Source of the DNA: Saururus chinensis
Lineage: Eukaryota; Streptophyta; Magnoliopsida; Piperales; Saururaceae
Direction of reading: 5' to 3'
DNA length: 64,000 nucleotides
NCBI GenBank assembly: GCA_035235625.1
Contig: CP141145.1
Coordinates: 3,286,001 to 3,350,000, forward strand
Under the pieces are notes generated by a model that did not search any database, was not told the DNA's origin, and saw only the letters and a program-made list of their open reading frames with translations. Below are positions 25,101 to 35,360 of the stretch, in pieces. Position 1 is the first letter of the stretch. Every line of letters starts with the position of its first letter. A program made the translations under genes and the position numbers.

Positions 25101-26816
25101 TGCCTGGGCAGAAAGGAGAGTGCCGGGCTGTGAGCCTTGGAGACGTACCCGCTGTCCATGCAATGCGAAATCCATCACCAGTTCCTTAAAGTTCCAAAGA
25201 ACGTCCCCAAGCTCCTGGAGCCACTGCTCTCCCAACACCACGTCCGCCCCCTTCGTCGATAGTAAAAAGAGGTCGGTCACAAAGGTGTGGCCCTGGATGG
25301 AGAGTGCCGCCTGTGCACAGACGCTTGAATTGCGGAGGTGCTTGCCATCACCAATCAGTACATCAAAGGGGGTCGAGTCAGACACAAAGCAACCTAGCCG
25401 CTGCGCCACCTTATCGTTAATGAAGTTGTGAGTCGATCCACTGTCAATCAGAATGGCGACCTGTTGCCGCTTGAGGTAACCCTGTACCATCATCGTACGC
25501 GGAGTGAAGGCTCCTGAGAAAGCATGCACAGAGATCTCTGGCAATGTATCTGCAGGGTACAGAGAATCAGGCTCATCGGTACCCCCAGACTCCTCATCGA
25601 TCTCCTCCACTAATAGACTCCCTTTGACAGAACAACGGTGCCCCAGAGCAAACTTCTCATCGCAGCGGAAACAAAGTCCCTTTGGACGACGTTCCTCTAT
25701 TTGGGCAGGAGTGAGACGACGGACAATCGGGCCAGCCGGAGGAGGAGCTTTGCCAACGCGGCCAGGTTGGTTGCTGGCTGGAGCGGCAAGGGGAGAGGCA
25801 GACACAGCAGCCCGAGGAAAAGGTCCGAGCCTGCCTTCCTGTCGCTGTCGAGTCAACTTCTCCTCCTCAATACGTGCGTGGCGCACTACCTCCCGCATGC
25901 TGGAACAGGGAAAATGACGCATCTCCTCAGAAATCTCAGGCTTGAATCCTCGCTTGAACATACCCACCAGGGCTGCCACCGGCCAATCAGGGAGATGATT
26001 AGCCACCTTCATGAACTCCGTGTAGTAGGCACGCACGGTGGATGTCTGGGGCAGGGAGGACAGCATCTCATTGAAATCTTGGAACTCATTGGGGCCGAAC
26101 TGGATGCATAATTCATCAGAGAAGGCGGCCCAAGTTGGGTAGCGCACCTCCTTCTCAAAGCTCTGATACCACACCGATGCATCCCCGTCAAGATGGAAGG
26201 CCGCTATACGCAGCCGTTCAACCTCCGTCTGTGTTCCCTAGTAGGCAAAAAATTTCTCCGCCTTGTAGGGCCACTCTACAGGGTCGTCATCTCCGTTATA
26301 ATGTGGAAACTATAGGTGGGCCAAACGAGGTTCTGCCCCACCCCGAAGTGCTCCACGGTGCCCTGGATACTCCTCCCAATCATCCTCCATCTCCTGGTGA
26401 AGATTTCGGGGAGGCGGCACCATTGGGGCATTTTCCCGAACACCTGGTGCGCCTCGCAAATCCCAGGCCTGGCGCTTCCCTTCCATGGCATGATCGACAG
26501 TGCCAAAGCGTACACCGTCCTGAGTAAAGTGCATCTCACGGTCTGCAGGCGCTGAGAAGTCAAAGCGGAGGAGTTCAGGAGCCTGGGACGGTCCCCCCTT
26601 CTCCAAGGAGGCTAGCGGCCTGGACACCAGAGGGGGTGCGCGCTCAACCTGAATCTGGGCTACAACGATTCCCAGTGCATCAATCTTGGCCATGAGTTGC
26701 GCCATCGTGACCTCGCTACCGGTCTCCGGTGCTGATTTGGGGCTGTTCGCAGAGACGATAGTCTCTTTCTCGGTTTGATTCTCCGGGGCCGTGGCAGCTT
26801 GCTTGCCTCGAGCCAT
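22172..26816 (-). pseudogene. gag-pol of the Reina-like element, broken
   Basis: Domains run on the minus strand from ATG at 26816. Gag is at 26816-25700 with a CCHC knuckle (CFRCDEKFALGHRC); protease has LIDSGSTHNFI; reverse transcriptase at 24999-24000 has [10 protein letters not shown]; RNase H is at 23935-23612. Integrase follows with an HHCC zinc region ending CDVCQRAK and a D-D-E core (MDFVEALP, SDRDW, DGQIEVV). A short chromodomain (VLVSW, then LEDATW) comes last. Five in-frame stops, all TAG, lie at 26310-26312, 26238-26240, 23999-24001, 23612-23614 and 22277-22279. Frame changes lie near 24995 (protease/RT border) and near 24410 (after the RT active site). RNase H reads TNHQ where TDHQ is usual, a likely catalytic-site loss. 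Integrase is the best-kept part, uninterrupted from 23611 to 22280. Confidence 0.88.
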
Positions 26817-26833
26817 GGCCAGGGATCATAAAA

Positions 26834-26846
26834 GCTCCGATACCAA
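26834..26846 (-). other. Primer binding site for initiator methionine tRNA
   Basis: Read on the minus strand it is TTGGTATCGGAGC, abutting the 5' LTR. It differs by one base from the common plant TGGTATCAGAGC site. Confidence 0.8.
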
Positions 26847-27178
26847 TGTTGTGTCTAGTGTAGGCACAATTGGTACGCAGGAGTTCTACGTAGGGAAAGG
26901 GAAAGAAGCTGGAAGAAAGGGAAAGGAGTTCTGGAATTACTTCAATAACATACCAACAAAGGAAGAAGACGACCCCTTTATGCGGAGTCACGCCCCACTT
27001 TGGGAGTCGCACCCCACATTGGGAGTCATGTCACTAGTGGGCCCGGTTCACCCGTGGCCCACTAGTGCGTTAGTTTTTACTAATCAAAATTACAATAATC
27101 AACTGCTAACTAGCCTACTGACATAATAAAGTACTAAAATAAAGGAAATACTATCCACTAGTGCACCCGTGCACAACA
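26847..27178 (-). repeat. 5' LTR of the Reina-like element
   Basis: 332 bp with perfect TGTTGTG...CACAACA ends, collinear without gaps with the left LTR. Confidence 0.9.
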
Positions 27179-27856
27179 AAGGTGGACAGTGGGATGGCAG
27201 TGGACACAAGTATAATAACCTATTAAGCTTTGGCTCACGAATAGTTTGTCACATGCGGTGTGTATTTTGTGCGCAGAGGTTATGCCAGAATAGTAGAAGT
27301 TGGATTGACATGGTTCTTGATTGCGATATTGTGTCTCAAATTTACAACTGTAGTTCCTTGGGATTTTAATTATTTATACAATTTTTGTAAAAATTGTAGC
27401 TTTGTAATTTCTAAAAAATATCTAGAGAGCTACTTCGTAACATGAAACTCCTCTTTCCCTTAAAGGGTGCCACCTCAATGCTAGGTTATTTCAATAATTG
27501 CAAAGCAGATATACAATGCAAAGCAATCTTAGTGAGGATGATAGTCACAGTTGCAAAGCATTTATAGAGAGGACAATAATAAGTGCCCAACTGTTACTCT
27601 GGACGTGGATCCCATGAAGACACACCTATGTCCAAATGGGCCACTGAAGATTCATATGCTTTTAAACAAACACAAAGTGTCACATGAAAGCACTTGTCCT
27701 TCAAAGAAGTTTATTCTTACACATGCATTTGGCTGTTGAATGCTGAAAATATTGAAATCCGTTATATGTCGAGTATTAAAGCTCAACTGCTTAAGATACA
27801 TGTAAGATATATAGATGCATGCTTCCCATTATTATCAAATGTCGAAAAGATGCTGG
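27179..27856. other. Unannotated spacer
   Basis: It begins with the right copy of the AAGGT target site. No further unit of the 190-bp array, coding exon or element was recognised. Confidence 0.4.
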
Positions 27857-28150
27857 TCAAACAAGGATAGGATTAACGAGCACTGAATCAATGAGCATCT
27901 TGGTCTCATGTGTGGAGTTAGTGTAACGATCTTGGTATTGGTACAAGATCTGCATGATGCGAGCTAGACCAGCCACTCTCATGAGTATAACCGTTGGGAC
28001 AGATTTGTCATGGAGGAATACACTATTCACCTGCTTCCATGCAGTATTAACCATGGCATTGAGTACCTTACATGCCTCGTCTTCTGTGCATCCATGGTCC
28101 TTCATGTAGGGTCTCTACAGCTGTAACAGATCTCCTCTCGCTTGTTCTTC
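27857..28150 (-). pseudogene. Terpene synthase exon 7
   Basis: It begins EEQARGD, then a one-base loss and a one-base gain around VTAVET leave a stop in the intervening frame. The remainder is open from YMKDHGCTEDEACK to the natural stop after DSVLVNPILV. Confidence 0.87.
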
Positions 28151-28156
28151 CTAATA

Positions 28157-28410
28157 GAATACATTAGAGAAAGTACATGTATCACACATACAACACGCTG
28201 AGATGAATTAGCCATGATTTTTACTGATATTTTTGTCCATCAGGTAACAACTACATTAGAGAAAGTACATGTATCACACATACAACATGCTGAGATGCTT
28301 CCTTATAGAATACATTAGAGAAAGTACATGTATCACACATACAACACGCTGAGATGAATTAGCCATGATTTTTACTGATATTTTTGTCCATCAGGTAACA
28401 ACTATTTCAC
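28157..28410. repeat. Local duplication in terpene synthase intron 6
   Basis: Three copies of ACATTAGAGAAAGTACATGT begin near 28163, 28254 and 28312. The longer block around copies one and three (about 95 bp, through CATCAGGTAACAACTA) is repeated at 154-bp spacing almost without change, so it is recent. Confidence 0.8.
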
Positions 28411-28438
28411 TGGTTTGTAATGAAAAGGTAGGCATTAC

Positions 28439-28657
28439 CTTGTGCCCAACAATGTCATCTTTAAGTCTGCAGATTATAGATGCTGCAACAACAATCTTGG
28501 GTACTTCAATCGCCCACTCAAAGACTTCTTTCGTTGCATGGAATAGCCACAGCCCACAGGTTACTAGTCCGTTCTCCATGTATTCTTCAAATGTAGGAAT
28601 ATATTCCGAATCAACCCATTGTGCTTCGACAAAGTATGCCTTTATCATTGTAATTAT
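28439..28657 (-). pseudogene. Terpene synthase exon 6 with in-frame deletion
   Basis: 219 bp, where about 249 is usual. It is open: IITMIKAYFVEAQW, YIPTFEEYMENGLVTCG, EVFEWAIEVPKIVVAA, CRLKDDIVGHK. About ten residues are missing between GLVTCG and ATKEVFEW. The second metal-binding motif survives across the exon 6/7 junction. Confidence 0.82.
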
Positions 28658-28904
28658 CTAACACGGAAGTAACAAAATCACATTCATTATCCATCAATTT
28701 AATCTTGGCACAATTGGATAATAATAATAATTTTTGCAGAAAGAAAAACCATGCATCTCCAAAAGTATGTCCTTGATAATAAAAGGCTTGCATATAATAT
28801 AGATGATGGCTATTCAAACCCCACATTTTCACCTGTGTCCCCAATTCTTTCTTTACACTAGTTTATTTTATGAAAACATCTTACTTTAGCTTATCTTCTC
28901 TTTC

Positions 28905-29095
28905 GCTTTCTTCTCCGGCTCCAGCCAGCACCGCTACGGCCACCGGCAGCCAAAACCCTGCCGGCCGGTGCAAAGGTACTAAACAGTGTGCTGGCCAGCT
29001 TGGCCAGAGTCCGGCCAGCCATCGCAGAGGCACTGGCCGCTAGTGCGCCATGGCCTGCCTCTGCACGCTGCTAGAGAGTCGCCGCGGCCACTGTT
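28905..29095. other. GC-rich island in terpene synthase intron 5
   Basis: About 190 bp rich in CCGGC/GGCCG lies within a very AT-rich intron. It has no splice-compatible coding sense. An inserted fragment is likely, but no target-site duplication could be fixed. Confidence 0.4.
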
Positions 29096-29150
29096 AAATA
29101 TAACCATTATTAATTTTCTATAATATATGGGGAGGCCGTTGTTCGCATAC

Positions 29151-29286
29151 TGCTTGTATCAGGTAGCTAAGACGGTATTTCTCTTTTGGTTCAAGCAGGC
29201 CCCCAAATCCACTGGAGGTCTTCATGAGAGCATGATAGTCCGTCTTGATGTAATCTGGCAATTCCTCAATAGCTTGGATATCCCAT
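29151..29286 (-). pseudogene. Terpene synthase exon 5
   Basis: 136 bp, open: RWDIQAIEELPDYIKTDYHA to KYRLSYLIQA. The acceptor is TTTCAG and the donor GTATGC. It is three bases shorter than the usual 139. Confidence 0.8.
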
Positions 29287-29398
29287 CTGAAAGTGAAAAT
29301 GACAAAAATTAGCGAACAATGTCTTAGTAGATATTATGTAACAAAGAATATATGTTCTTAGTTAAGTTGATATGGTTGGAAGTCCAAAAGCCAAAAAC

Positions 29399-29616
29399 CT
29401 TTCAATTGCATTAGTGAAGAATTGGAGCTCCTCAAGTGTGCCATAGACATCATATGTGGCATCCATCACTGATGCTATTATGGCAGTCTTTGTCATTATT
29501 TCCCTGCTCTCGCGTACTTCGGCTCAGAAAGCGCATCAAGTATCCAAAAGTACAACTCAACTAAGCGGTCCCTAATATAGGGAAGTTTGGTAGGAAGACC
29601 CAGCCCTTTCCACCAC
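29399..29616 (-). pseudogene. Terpene synthase exon 4 with altered DDxxD
   Basis: 218 bp, where 219 is usual for this exon. It reads [37 protein letters not shown], then shifts frame and continues [31 protein letters not shown]. The second Asp of DDxxD is Ala. The frameshift lies in GCGAGAGCAGG near 29517. Confidence 0.87.
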
Positions 29617-29710
29617 CTGAAGACACACAGAAATTTCATCCACAGCTTATCTCACCTCATGTACTACTAGTATGATGAAGTGGTATAACGACGTTGTAAC
29701 GCATTGTTAC

Positions 29711-30083
29711 CTTGTTAACTCTGCTAGCTCTTTCTGGTGCAGAACCTGCGATACATTGAAATCCAACTTTGCAAGCTCTAGCACTATCTCATTCCTGTTA
29801 TCTTCTTCCTCAAGGCATGAGATAGAGCGCCTTGCTTTCAGCCTTTCAGTGCACCTGTTTAATGGTATCTCAAGTGTAAACTCTACTTGTCGAGCAAGCG
29901 AACCCTTGAGATGTGGCAAAGCTGCTTTAAGCCTTTCAGTGCCGAAGGATAGAGCTTCATCAAGTATTTCTTCGTCCTCAACAGTTGGATATGCTGCATC
30001 ATATAAGCTTAGCATGCCTCTTACATCACCGGCTATGCTCACCTTGAATTTTCCTGAGTTGTCTATAAACCTCTAGAACACAT
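29711..30083 (-). pseudogene. Terpene synthase exon 3
   Basis: 373 bp of the alpha-helical N-terminal domain (GDVRGMLSLYDAAY, EEILDEALSF, ending KELAEL plus a split Arg codon). An in-frame TAG at 30073-30075 follows DVF near the start; otherwise the exon is open. Confidence 0.88.
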
Positions 30084-30199
30084 CTGCATGAACAAGTTGG
30101 GGCCAATGCCATGAAGATTGTGACTAGCAAATTTTGATGTAAACAAGAAGAGAAATACTATCCAACATCATGTACCCATGCTTAAACATGTTAACTAAC

Positions 30200-30470
30200 C
30201 TGTTGATACATTGTAGCCTTGCTGCCTTAGCAATCGAAAATGCAAGGCAACCTCGCGAAGATCAGAGCTTGCATTGCAGGAATTGCTATCGGCTTCGTAA
30301 ATTCGCTTCAGCGCTTCCATTATCTCCGTCTCAAAATGGTATCCAATTCCTGTTCTTTGTATTATGTCAATCAAACTCATACTTTCAAGTGTATCAGTGG
30401 CATTCCGTAGCAGCTTCCTCAGTTCTGTTTTCAGTTTTTCGATCCTTTCTAGTGTTGATGATGGCCGATC
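30200..30470 (-). pseudogene. Terpene synthase exon 2
   Basis: 271 bp, open throughout: LRKLLRNATDTLESMSLIDI, GIGYHFETEI and LHFRLLRQQGYNVST. The acceptor is TATAG, and the donor is GTTAG after ACAG. Confidence 0.88.
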
Positions 30471-31379
30471 CTATACAAGTTTAAAACAAACATGTGATGG
30501 TACTCAGATAAACAACTAGTGTTGCATTCAAATTTGAGGGTTGAACTTACAAGTTTTTACTATTTATCAAAGTAGACATGCTCATGTGGGAACTTGTAAG
30601 CATGTGAATGAATTTTATTTAACTACCATCTCCTTCATTATATGACAAGCCGATAGGAAAAACATGCTAGATCGGTCGTTCAACCCAGGAAAAAGATGTT
30701 TTCTTCTTCTTCTCCCATAAGACTTCATTTCGCAGTGATTTTTCCTCCTCCTGGGTAAGTTCTTCTTCTTCTTCTTCTTTATATTTTCATTTTTCAAGTT
30801 TACTTCGTCTTCTCTGCTTCTTTTCTTCGGGTTTTATATCTTCGAGTTGCTTCATCTTGTCTGCTTCTTTTCTCTAAGTCTTAACATCTTTGAGTTTTGA
30901 AGACCTAGTAATTTATTTTCCTTCCACCAAGTAGATTAGTTTAGGTTATTTTAGATGATGAAAAAAATATTATCCGATGAAAATGTTATTTTGTATTGGT
31001 TATATCTTAGACATTACATAATTTTTGCTAGTAAGATTTTCTGGGTAGCTGGAAAACTAGGAACTAGAAAATTGAAATACTGGATCATTGAAATATTGAA
31101 AAAGTAGAAAATTGGATTACTGATATGATATGAGAAGAGTATGAAAAAGGGACACAAAAGGTTTGTTGTATGTTTGGGATGTTCATTGGGATGTAAGTGG
31201 TAGGAAATATAATTTTGACAATGCAAAAAAAATAAATTTAATCACCTTTCAAGTTTTTCATTTTAGTTTTTAAAATTTACATTTTCTAGTTGTTTAGTTT
31301 TTTAGTTTTCCTGTTTCCAGTTTTTCGGTTTTCTAGTTTGACAGTATGCTCATTTTCCCTTTAACACCTGGATTATTTA
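30471..31379. other. Sequence upstream of terpene synthase exon 2; no exon 1 found
   Basis: AT-rich. I looked for an RRx8W-type exon on the minus strand and saw none. A CTT-repeat patch is near 30760-30780. No element ends were recognised. Confidence 0.4.
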
Positions 31380-32451
31380 GGTAAGTAGTATCATGGAACT
31401 ATTCTTACCTGTTTGATCCTATGCCCCATGAGCATAGGTGTGCTTTACCTTCAAAAAAGTCCATGGTGTCTAGTACTCCCTATAGGTTAAGGTGATACCC
31501 GAATGACATTCCTTTCAGTCGATGTTGGTGCTAATTAGCTTGATAATGAGCTCTAGTTGTTGATCGTAGGTGTATGTGTTGAGTAAGGTTGTAAGATCAA
31601 GACTATAAGTGTATATGTTGAGTAAGATTGTAAGAGTATGACTATAAGTGTATATGTTGAGCAAGAATGTAAGAGCGGGACTATAAGTGTAAGAGTTTGA
31701 GTAAGACAGTATGAGTAACATGGTAAGTGTATGTATATGTGTAGGATTGTGAGGTAAGATGGGACGAACATGAGTTCGTGATATGTGTATGGTAATGAGC
31801 ATCATATTTTGAGAGACTTTGATTGTTCATGTTTCGCTACTTCATGTTATATTGCATGAATGCAACTACGTTTGGACTTACAAGTTCATTATTTTAGAAA
31901 TCCCCTACTAAGTATGAAAATACTCATTTCCCCTCTACAGAATTTTAGATACTTCAGTGACTTTTGCTGGTCCCAGCACGAGAGCTTCGTTGGTGGAACT
32001 TAGTTTTGGAGGAGAGGATAGACCTTCAGACTTCAGGTCAATTTTTTACTATTCAGTTTCTTTTGTTTAGTTATGCCACGATCTGATGTAATATTTGAGT
32101 ATGCATGTATTGGGCAAGTTGAGAGCTTCTACGTATTATTTTGGACTTATATCGACTGTTTACATTCGGACTGTTATCGGATTTGTACTCGGCTATGCCT
32201 AGGATATGTGTATTTAAGCACATGGCCGTGGCACTCGTGATTTTACATATATTTGTTTGATCTTACGCCCGAGGTAATTAGTAGATGTGTTTTGGTGACT
32301 TGAAAGAAATAGTTTTAAATTGATGATGTGAGAAATATAAAATATTTTCACAGGTTTTGATTTTTGTCAATTTTCACAAATTATAGCCATTATACTGCAA
32401 TTTTTTTTATGAAATTACTAGAAAATGGTTTGAAAAACCCAGGGCATGACA
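31380..32451 (+). mobile_element. LTR 3' portion, family unknown
   Basis: It ends AGGGCATGACA at 32451, the same terminal type as the family-2 LTRs, and directly abuts a GA tract. A TATA-like TATTTAAG is near 32210. The left end and any target-site duplication (AGAGA would be expected) were not found, so it is truncated or rearranged. A minisatellite of about 40-bp units lies at 31570-31720. Confidence 0.45.
31570..31720. repeat. Minisatellite of about 40-bp units
   Basis: Three to four imperfect units of GACTATAAGTGTATATGTTG followed by AGTAAGANTGTAAGAG. Confidence 0.65.
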
Positions 32452-35360
32452 AGAGAGAGTGAGGGGGAGAGAGAGAGGAAGATAGAGAGAGAGAAAGAGA
32501 GAGGGGGAGAGAGAAGAGGAGAGAGAGTGAGAGAAAGAGGGAGAGAGAGAAAGAGGAGACAGAATTAAAATTATAAATTAATTTTAAAAAATAAAAAAAA
32601 ATATTAGTGATGCATAATAGTATGTATTGCTAGTAGTCCTACTACCTAGAATATTTGTGACGTATATTTGTATGCATCGCTACTAATGTATGTAGTAGCG
32701 ATGCATATGAGATATGTCGCAAATACCCATACTAAAAGCGACGAGCGTCGCTAATAATCTTTATTTTTTTAAAATAGAAACGCTATTAGTGATTCTAGTA
32801 TGAAGAGCATCGCTAATAGCTGATGCAGGAGAAATTTCCACCCGCGGGCAAAATTTTGCCCACTTCTATAACACCTCCCTCCTCCGGTCCTTGACTCTGC
32901 CTTCCTCCAGTCAACGATGTCCTCCGGTCCCCCAACCCCCTCCAGTCATCGCCTTCATCCAATCATTGTCGTCCTCCAACTCCCTGCAGTCCTCCGACTC
33001 CCCACTATTCTCTAGCTCCCCTCTGTCCTCCAGCTCCCCTCCGTCCTCTAGCGCTCTGCTATCCTCCAATCCACCACCCCCTCCTCCCTCCCACACCCTC
33101 CTCTCCCTCTAGCTCCTCCCCCCTCCTTCCCACCCTGTGACAGCCAATTTTTTTTTCATCGTCATAATGTTTGACACGCTCTGCCAACACACGTGCATCC
33201 GAACATGACAGCCGTCAATGCATATCACAGTCAGATATGCTTTATATTAATAATGAGCATAACACGGAGTCATAGCACGACAAAATATTATTCATGTGCT
33301 TAATAACATATTTCACACAAGCCATGAACTTAGGTTCGTACAGTTGAAGTTTTACAAGCCTTACAAGTCTTCGGGCACATCATGCCCTTAATCTGCAGTC
33401 ATATAAATATTGCATATTTTCCAAAACTAGAGAGCAGATAAAATATCTGGGACACTACACTTCTTTCACCTTCGCCCTCCCTACATTACCTGCAGAATCT
33501 GGGGGTGGGTGAGTATTTTAAAATACTCAGCAGGTTGATTTAAAATCTAATAGCGATGCTAAGCAGAAATCTCTTTGAAAACCCTACGACGTTTTCTTTA
33601 GAAACCTTTATCACGATAAATTATGCATAAACAACCAGTTCCAAATCACAACAAATCCACAAGCTGCGACACCCTACGGCCTACCCTTGGTGCTCATGGG
33701 GCAAACGAGGGCCACTTAGGGACAGAGCTTTCCCACGATGCTCTACCCTGTGCGCACCACTTGCCGAGTTATTTTTCTCGGCGGGCATCATCACTCTATG
33801 ATTATTCTGGGTTCTTAAGCCCATGAATTAATCATCACATCATTCAAAACATAGCAATATTCATGCTAAAATAGTTCATCACATAACATGTCTCACATAA
33901 ATCAATCACATAAGCTTAATCATGTTAAATCATTCGTAAAGAAGTTATACTAAGCACACGTTTAGAGTTTAAAGTCCCCTACCTTAACCCGTAGTTACAA
34001 ATTCGTAATAGTAGAAGCCTCAAATAAAGAAACCAACCCCACCACAGCATCCAGAATGTTGAATTCAGTAGGAAACGCCTTTTGAATCGCTCAATTCGGA
34101 CTTAAAATGGTTTATAACGGAGGAAAACAAGTTCAGAAGTGGAAAAACTAGAAATAACTCGAAAATAAAGCTCGGGGGTCACTATTTATAGCCGCGCGCA
34201 CGTGGGGCCCGCGCATGCCATGTCGCGCACCCTTCTTTCGGTTGTGACACACGCGTGACTCACATCACGCGTGCATCTCCCACATCGCCTGGGCCCCATC
34301 GCGCCGTTCGGCATGACATGCATCGTCGCAGGCCCGGCCCGGCCCCACGTGACGCGGACTTGCCAAGCTGGTCCGCGGTGCATCGCGAGCCTGGCTTGCG
34401 ATCCTGAGGGCCCGGGTCCATGCGGTGCCACCACCTCGGTGCCAGCTGACGGATGATGCCAGCTGCGTGCATCAGCCATTATTTTTATATTATTTTTTTA
34501 TTTAAAGAAAATGAAAAACTTAAAATGCACGTATCTTTATCACCCGGACTCCGATTCACGCGTTCTTGACACCGTTGGGCTCGTATTGACGAGCCCTACT
34601 AAACTAGACCCCACATAGGTAGGTTATCCTACACTTCCAAGGTGGGTCCCGCCCAAGTAGCACATTTCCCGAGGCCGTATCTTTCGGCCCTAGTGTCCGA
34701 ATCAAGCGCTTCGAAAGCTGTTACATTCACTTTTTTGCACTCTACCATAATCTCATGAAGATTAAATATGTAACAAACTATAAATAATTAAAAGAATGCT
34801 ACAAACTCCAAAATTAACGTATTAAAAACATACTGAAAAATTTAGGGTCGTTACACCCCCTCCTCTGATTTTTAGAGGAGGGGGGAAGGAAGGGGGCGGA
34901 GCTGAGTGGAGCGGGAGGGAGGAGGGGAGCCAGAAAGGGATCCCTCTCCCTTCATAGGTGGGCCCACCAACAAGAATTTTTTTTAAAAAAATTCATCTTT
35001 AGTGACGCCTATAAAAGTGTTGCTAAAGCATTTTTTATTTTTCAATGTAATAGCGACGCTTTGAAAAGCTTCGCTAATGCACGAAAATTTTAAATTTATT
35101 TTATTATTAGTGACACTTTAAGTATTTTATATTTTTTTTTAAAATTTTTTTATATTAGTGATACATAAAACAACGTCGCTAATAATTATGCGTCGATAAT
35201 GTGACACTATTAGGGATGCTTTGTGTTAAATATTACTAATAGGCAATAGTGACTGGACTTTTTTTATATTTTTTATGTGTGGCTAATATGCATTTGCAAT
35301 GCTTATGAAATTATTAGCAATACATAAATATGTCGCTAATAATATTTTTTTGTTGTAGTG
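32452..35360. mobile_element. CACTA element, right part, with nested solo LTR
   Basis: The order is a GA tract (32452-32562), TATTAGTGATGC-type repeats (32600-32820), a GC-rich block with CCGCGGGCAAAATTTTGCCC (32830-33135), the nested LTR, more subterminal repeats (34995-35340) and a right terminus TTTTTGTTGTAGTG ending at 35360. The left terminus is missing, cut off at the LTR end at 32451. The frame at 32891-33112 is low-complexity Ser/Pro. Confidence 0.7.
33136..34855 (-). mobile_element. Solo LTR of the minus Tekay-like family, 1720 bp
   Basis: It starts TGTGACAGCC and ends GGGTCGTTACA on the plus strand. It is collinear with the LTR at 48226-49904 (shared GAGCATAACACGGAGTCATAGCA-type stretch near 33250, and a GGGTTCTTAAGCCCATGAATTA-type stretch near 33805). 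CACCC precedes it and CCCCC follows, a probable 5-bp target duplication with one change. No internal region is present. Confidence 0.82.

Larger units (their letters stand above)
21840..27178 (-). mobile_element. Reina-like Ty3/gypsy chromovirus, complete but inactive, TSD AAGGT
   Basis: Two 332-bp LTRs (21840-22171 and 26847-27178) flank one gag-pol on the minus strand. AAGGT is found directly outside both ends (21835-21839 and 27179-27183). A primer site complementary to initiator methionine tRNA lies inside the right LTR at about 26834-26846. Short LTRs, 5.3 kb total length, a single gag-pol and a C-terminal chromodomain fit the Reina clade. I count about 17 differences between the LTRs (about 5%), most of them transitions. 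The coding region carries five TAG stops and two frame changes, so it cannot transpose on its own. Confidence 0.9.
27857..30470 (-). pseudogene. Terpene synthase pseudogene (TPS-a-like), exons 2-7
   Basis: Six exons with sound GT/AG junctions follow the standard plant terpene synthase layout: exon 2 30200-30470, exon 3 29711-30083, exon 4 29399-29616, exon 5 29151-29286, exon 6 28439-28657, exon 7 27857-28150. An intact enzyme would ionise farnesyl or geranyl diphosphate with magnesium held by the DDxxD and NSE/DTE motifs; RWWK, FWIL and VYGTLEEL-type residues suggest TPS-a. Lesions: exon 1 (which would carry RRx8W) was not found; TAG near the start of exon 3; a one-base net frameshift in exon 4; DDxxD reads DATYD; exon 6 is 30 bases shorter than usual; exon 7 carries compensating indels enclosing a stop. 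It is therefore a dead relic, although most of the sequence is well preserved. No intact paralogue is in the window. Confidence 0.9.

Noticed and set aside
28611..28844. Frame adjoining terpene synthase exon 6
   Set aside because: Lies in the intron; overlaps the exon start but shares no terpene synthase residues.
31515..31805. Thr/Tyr/Leu-rich minus-strand frame
   Set aside because: Translation of a 40-bp minisatellite.
32891..33112. Ser/Pro-rich frame resembling an extensin-like protein
   Set aside because: Simple CTCC-repeat sequence inside a CACTA element, interrupted by a solo LTR.
34190..34480. GC-rich open frames taken as a gene
   Set aside because: They lie inside a solo LTR whose homologues at 49270-49540 and 56260-56450 do not conserve the frame.
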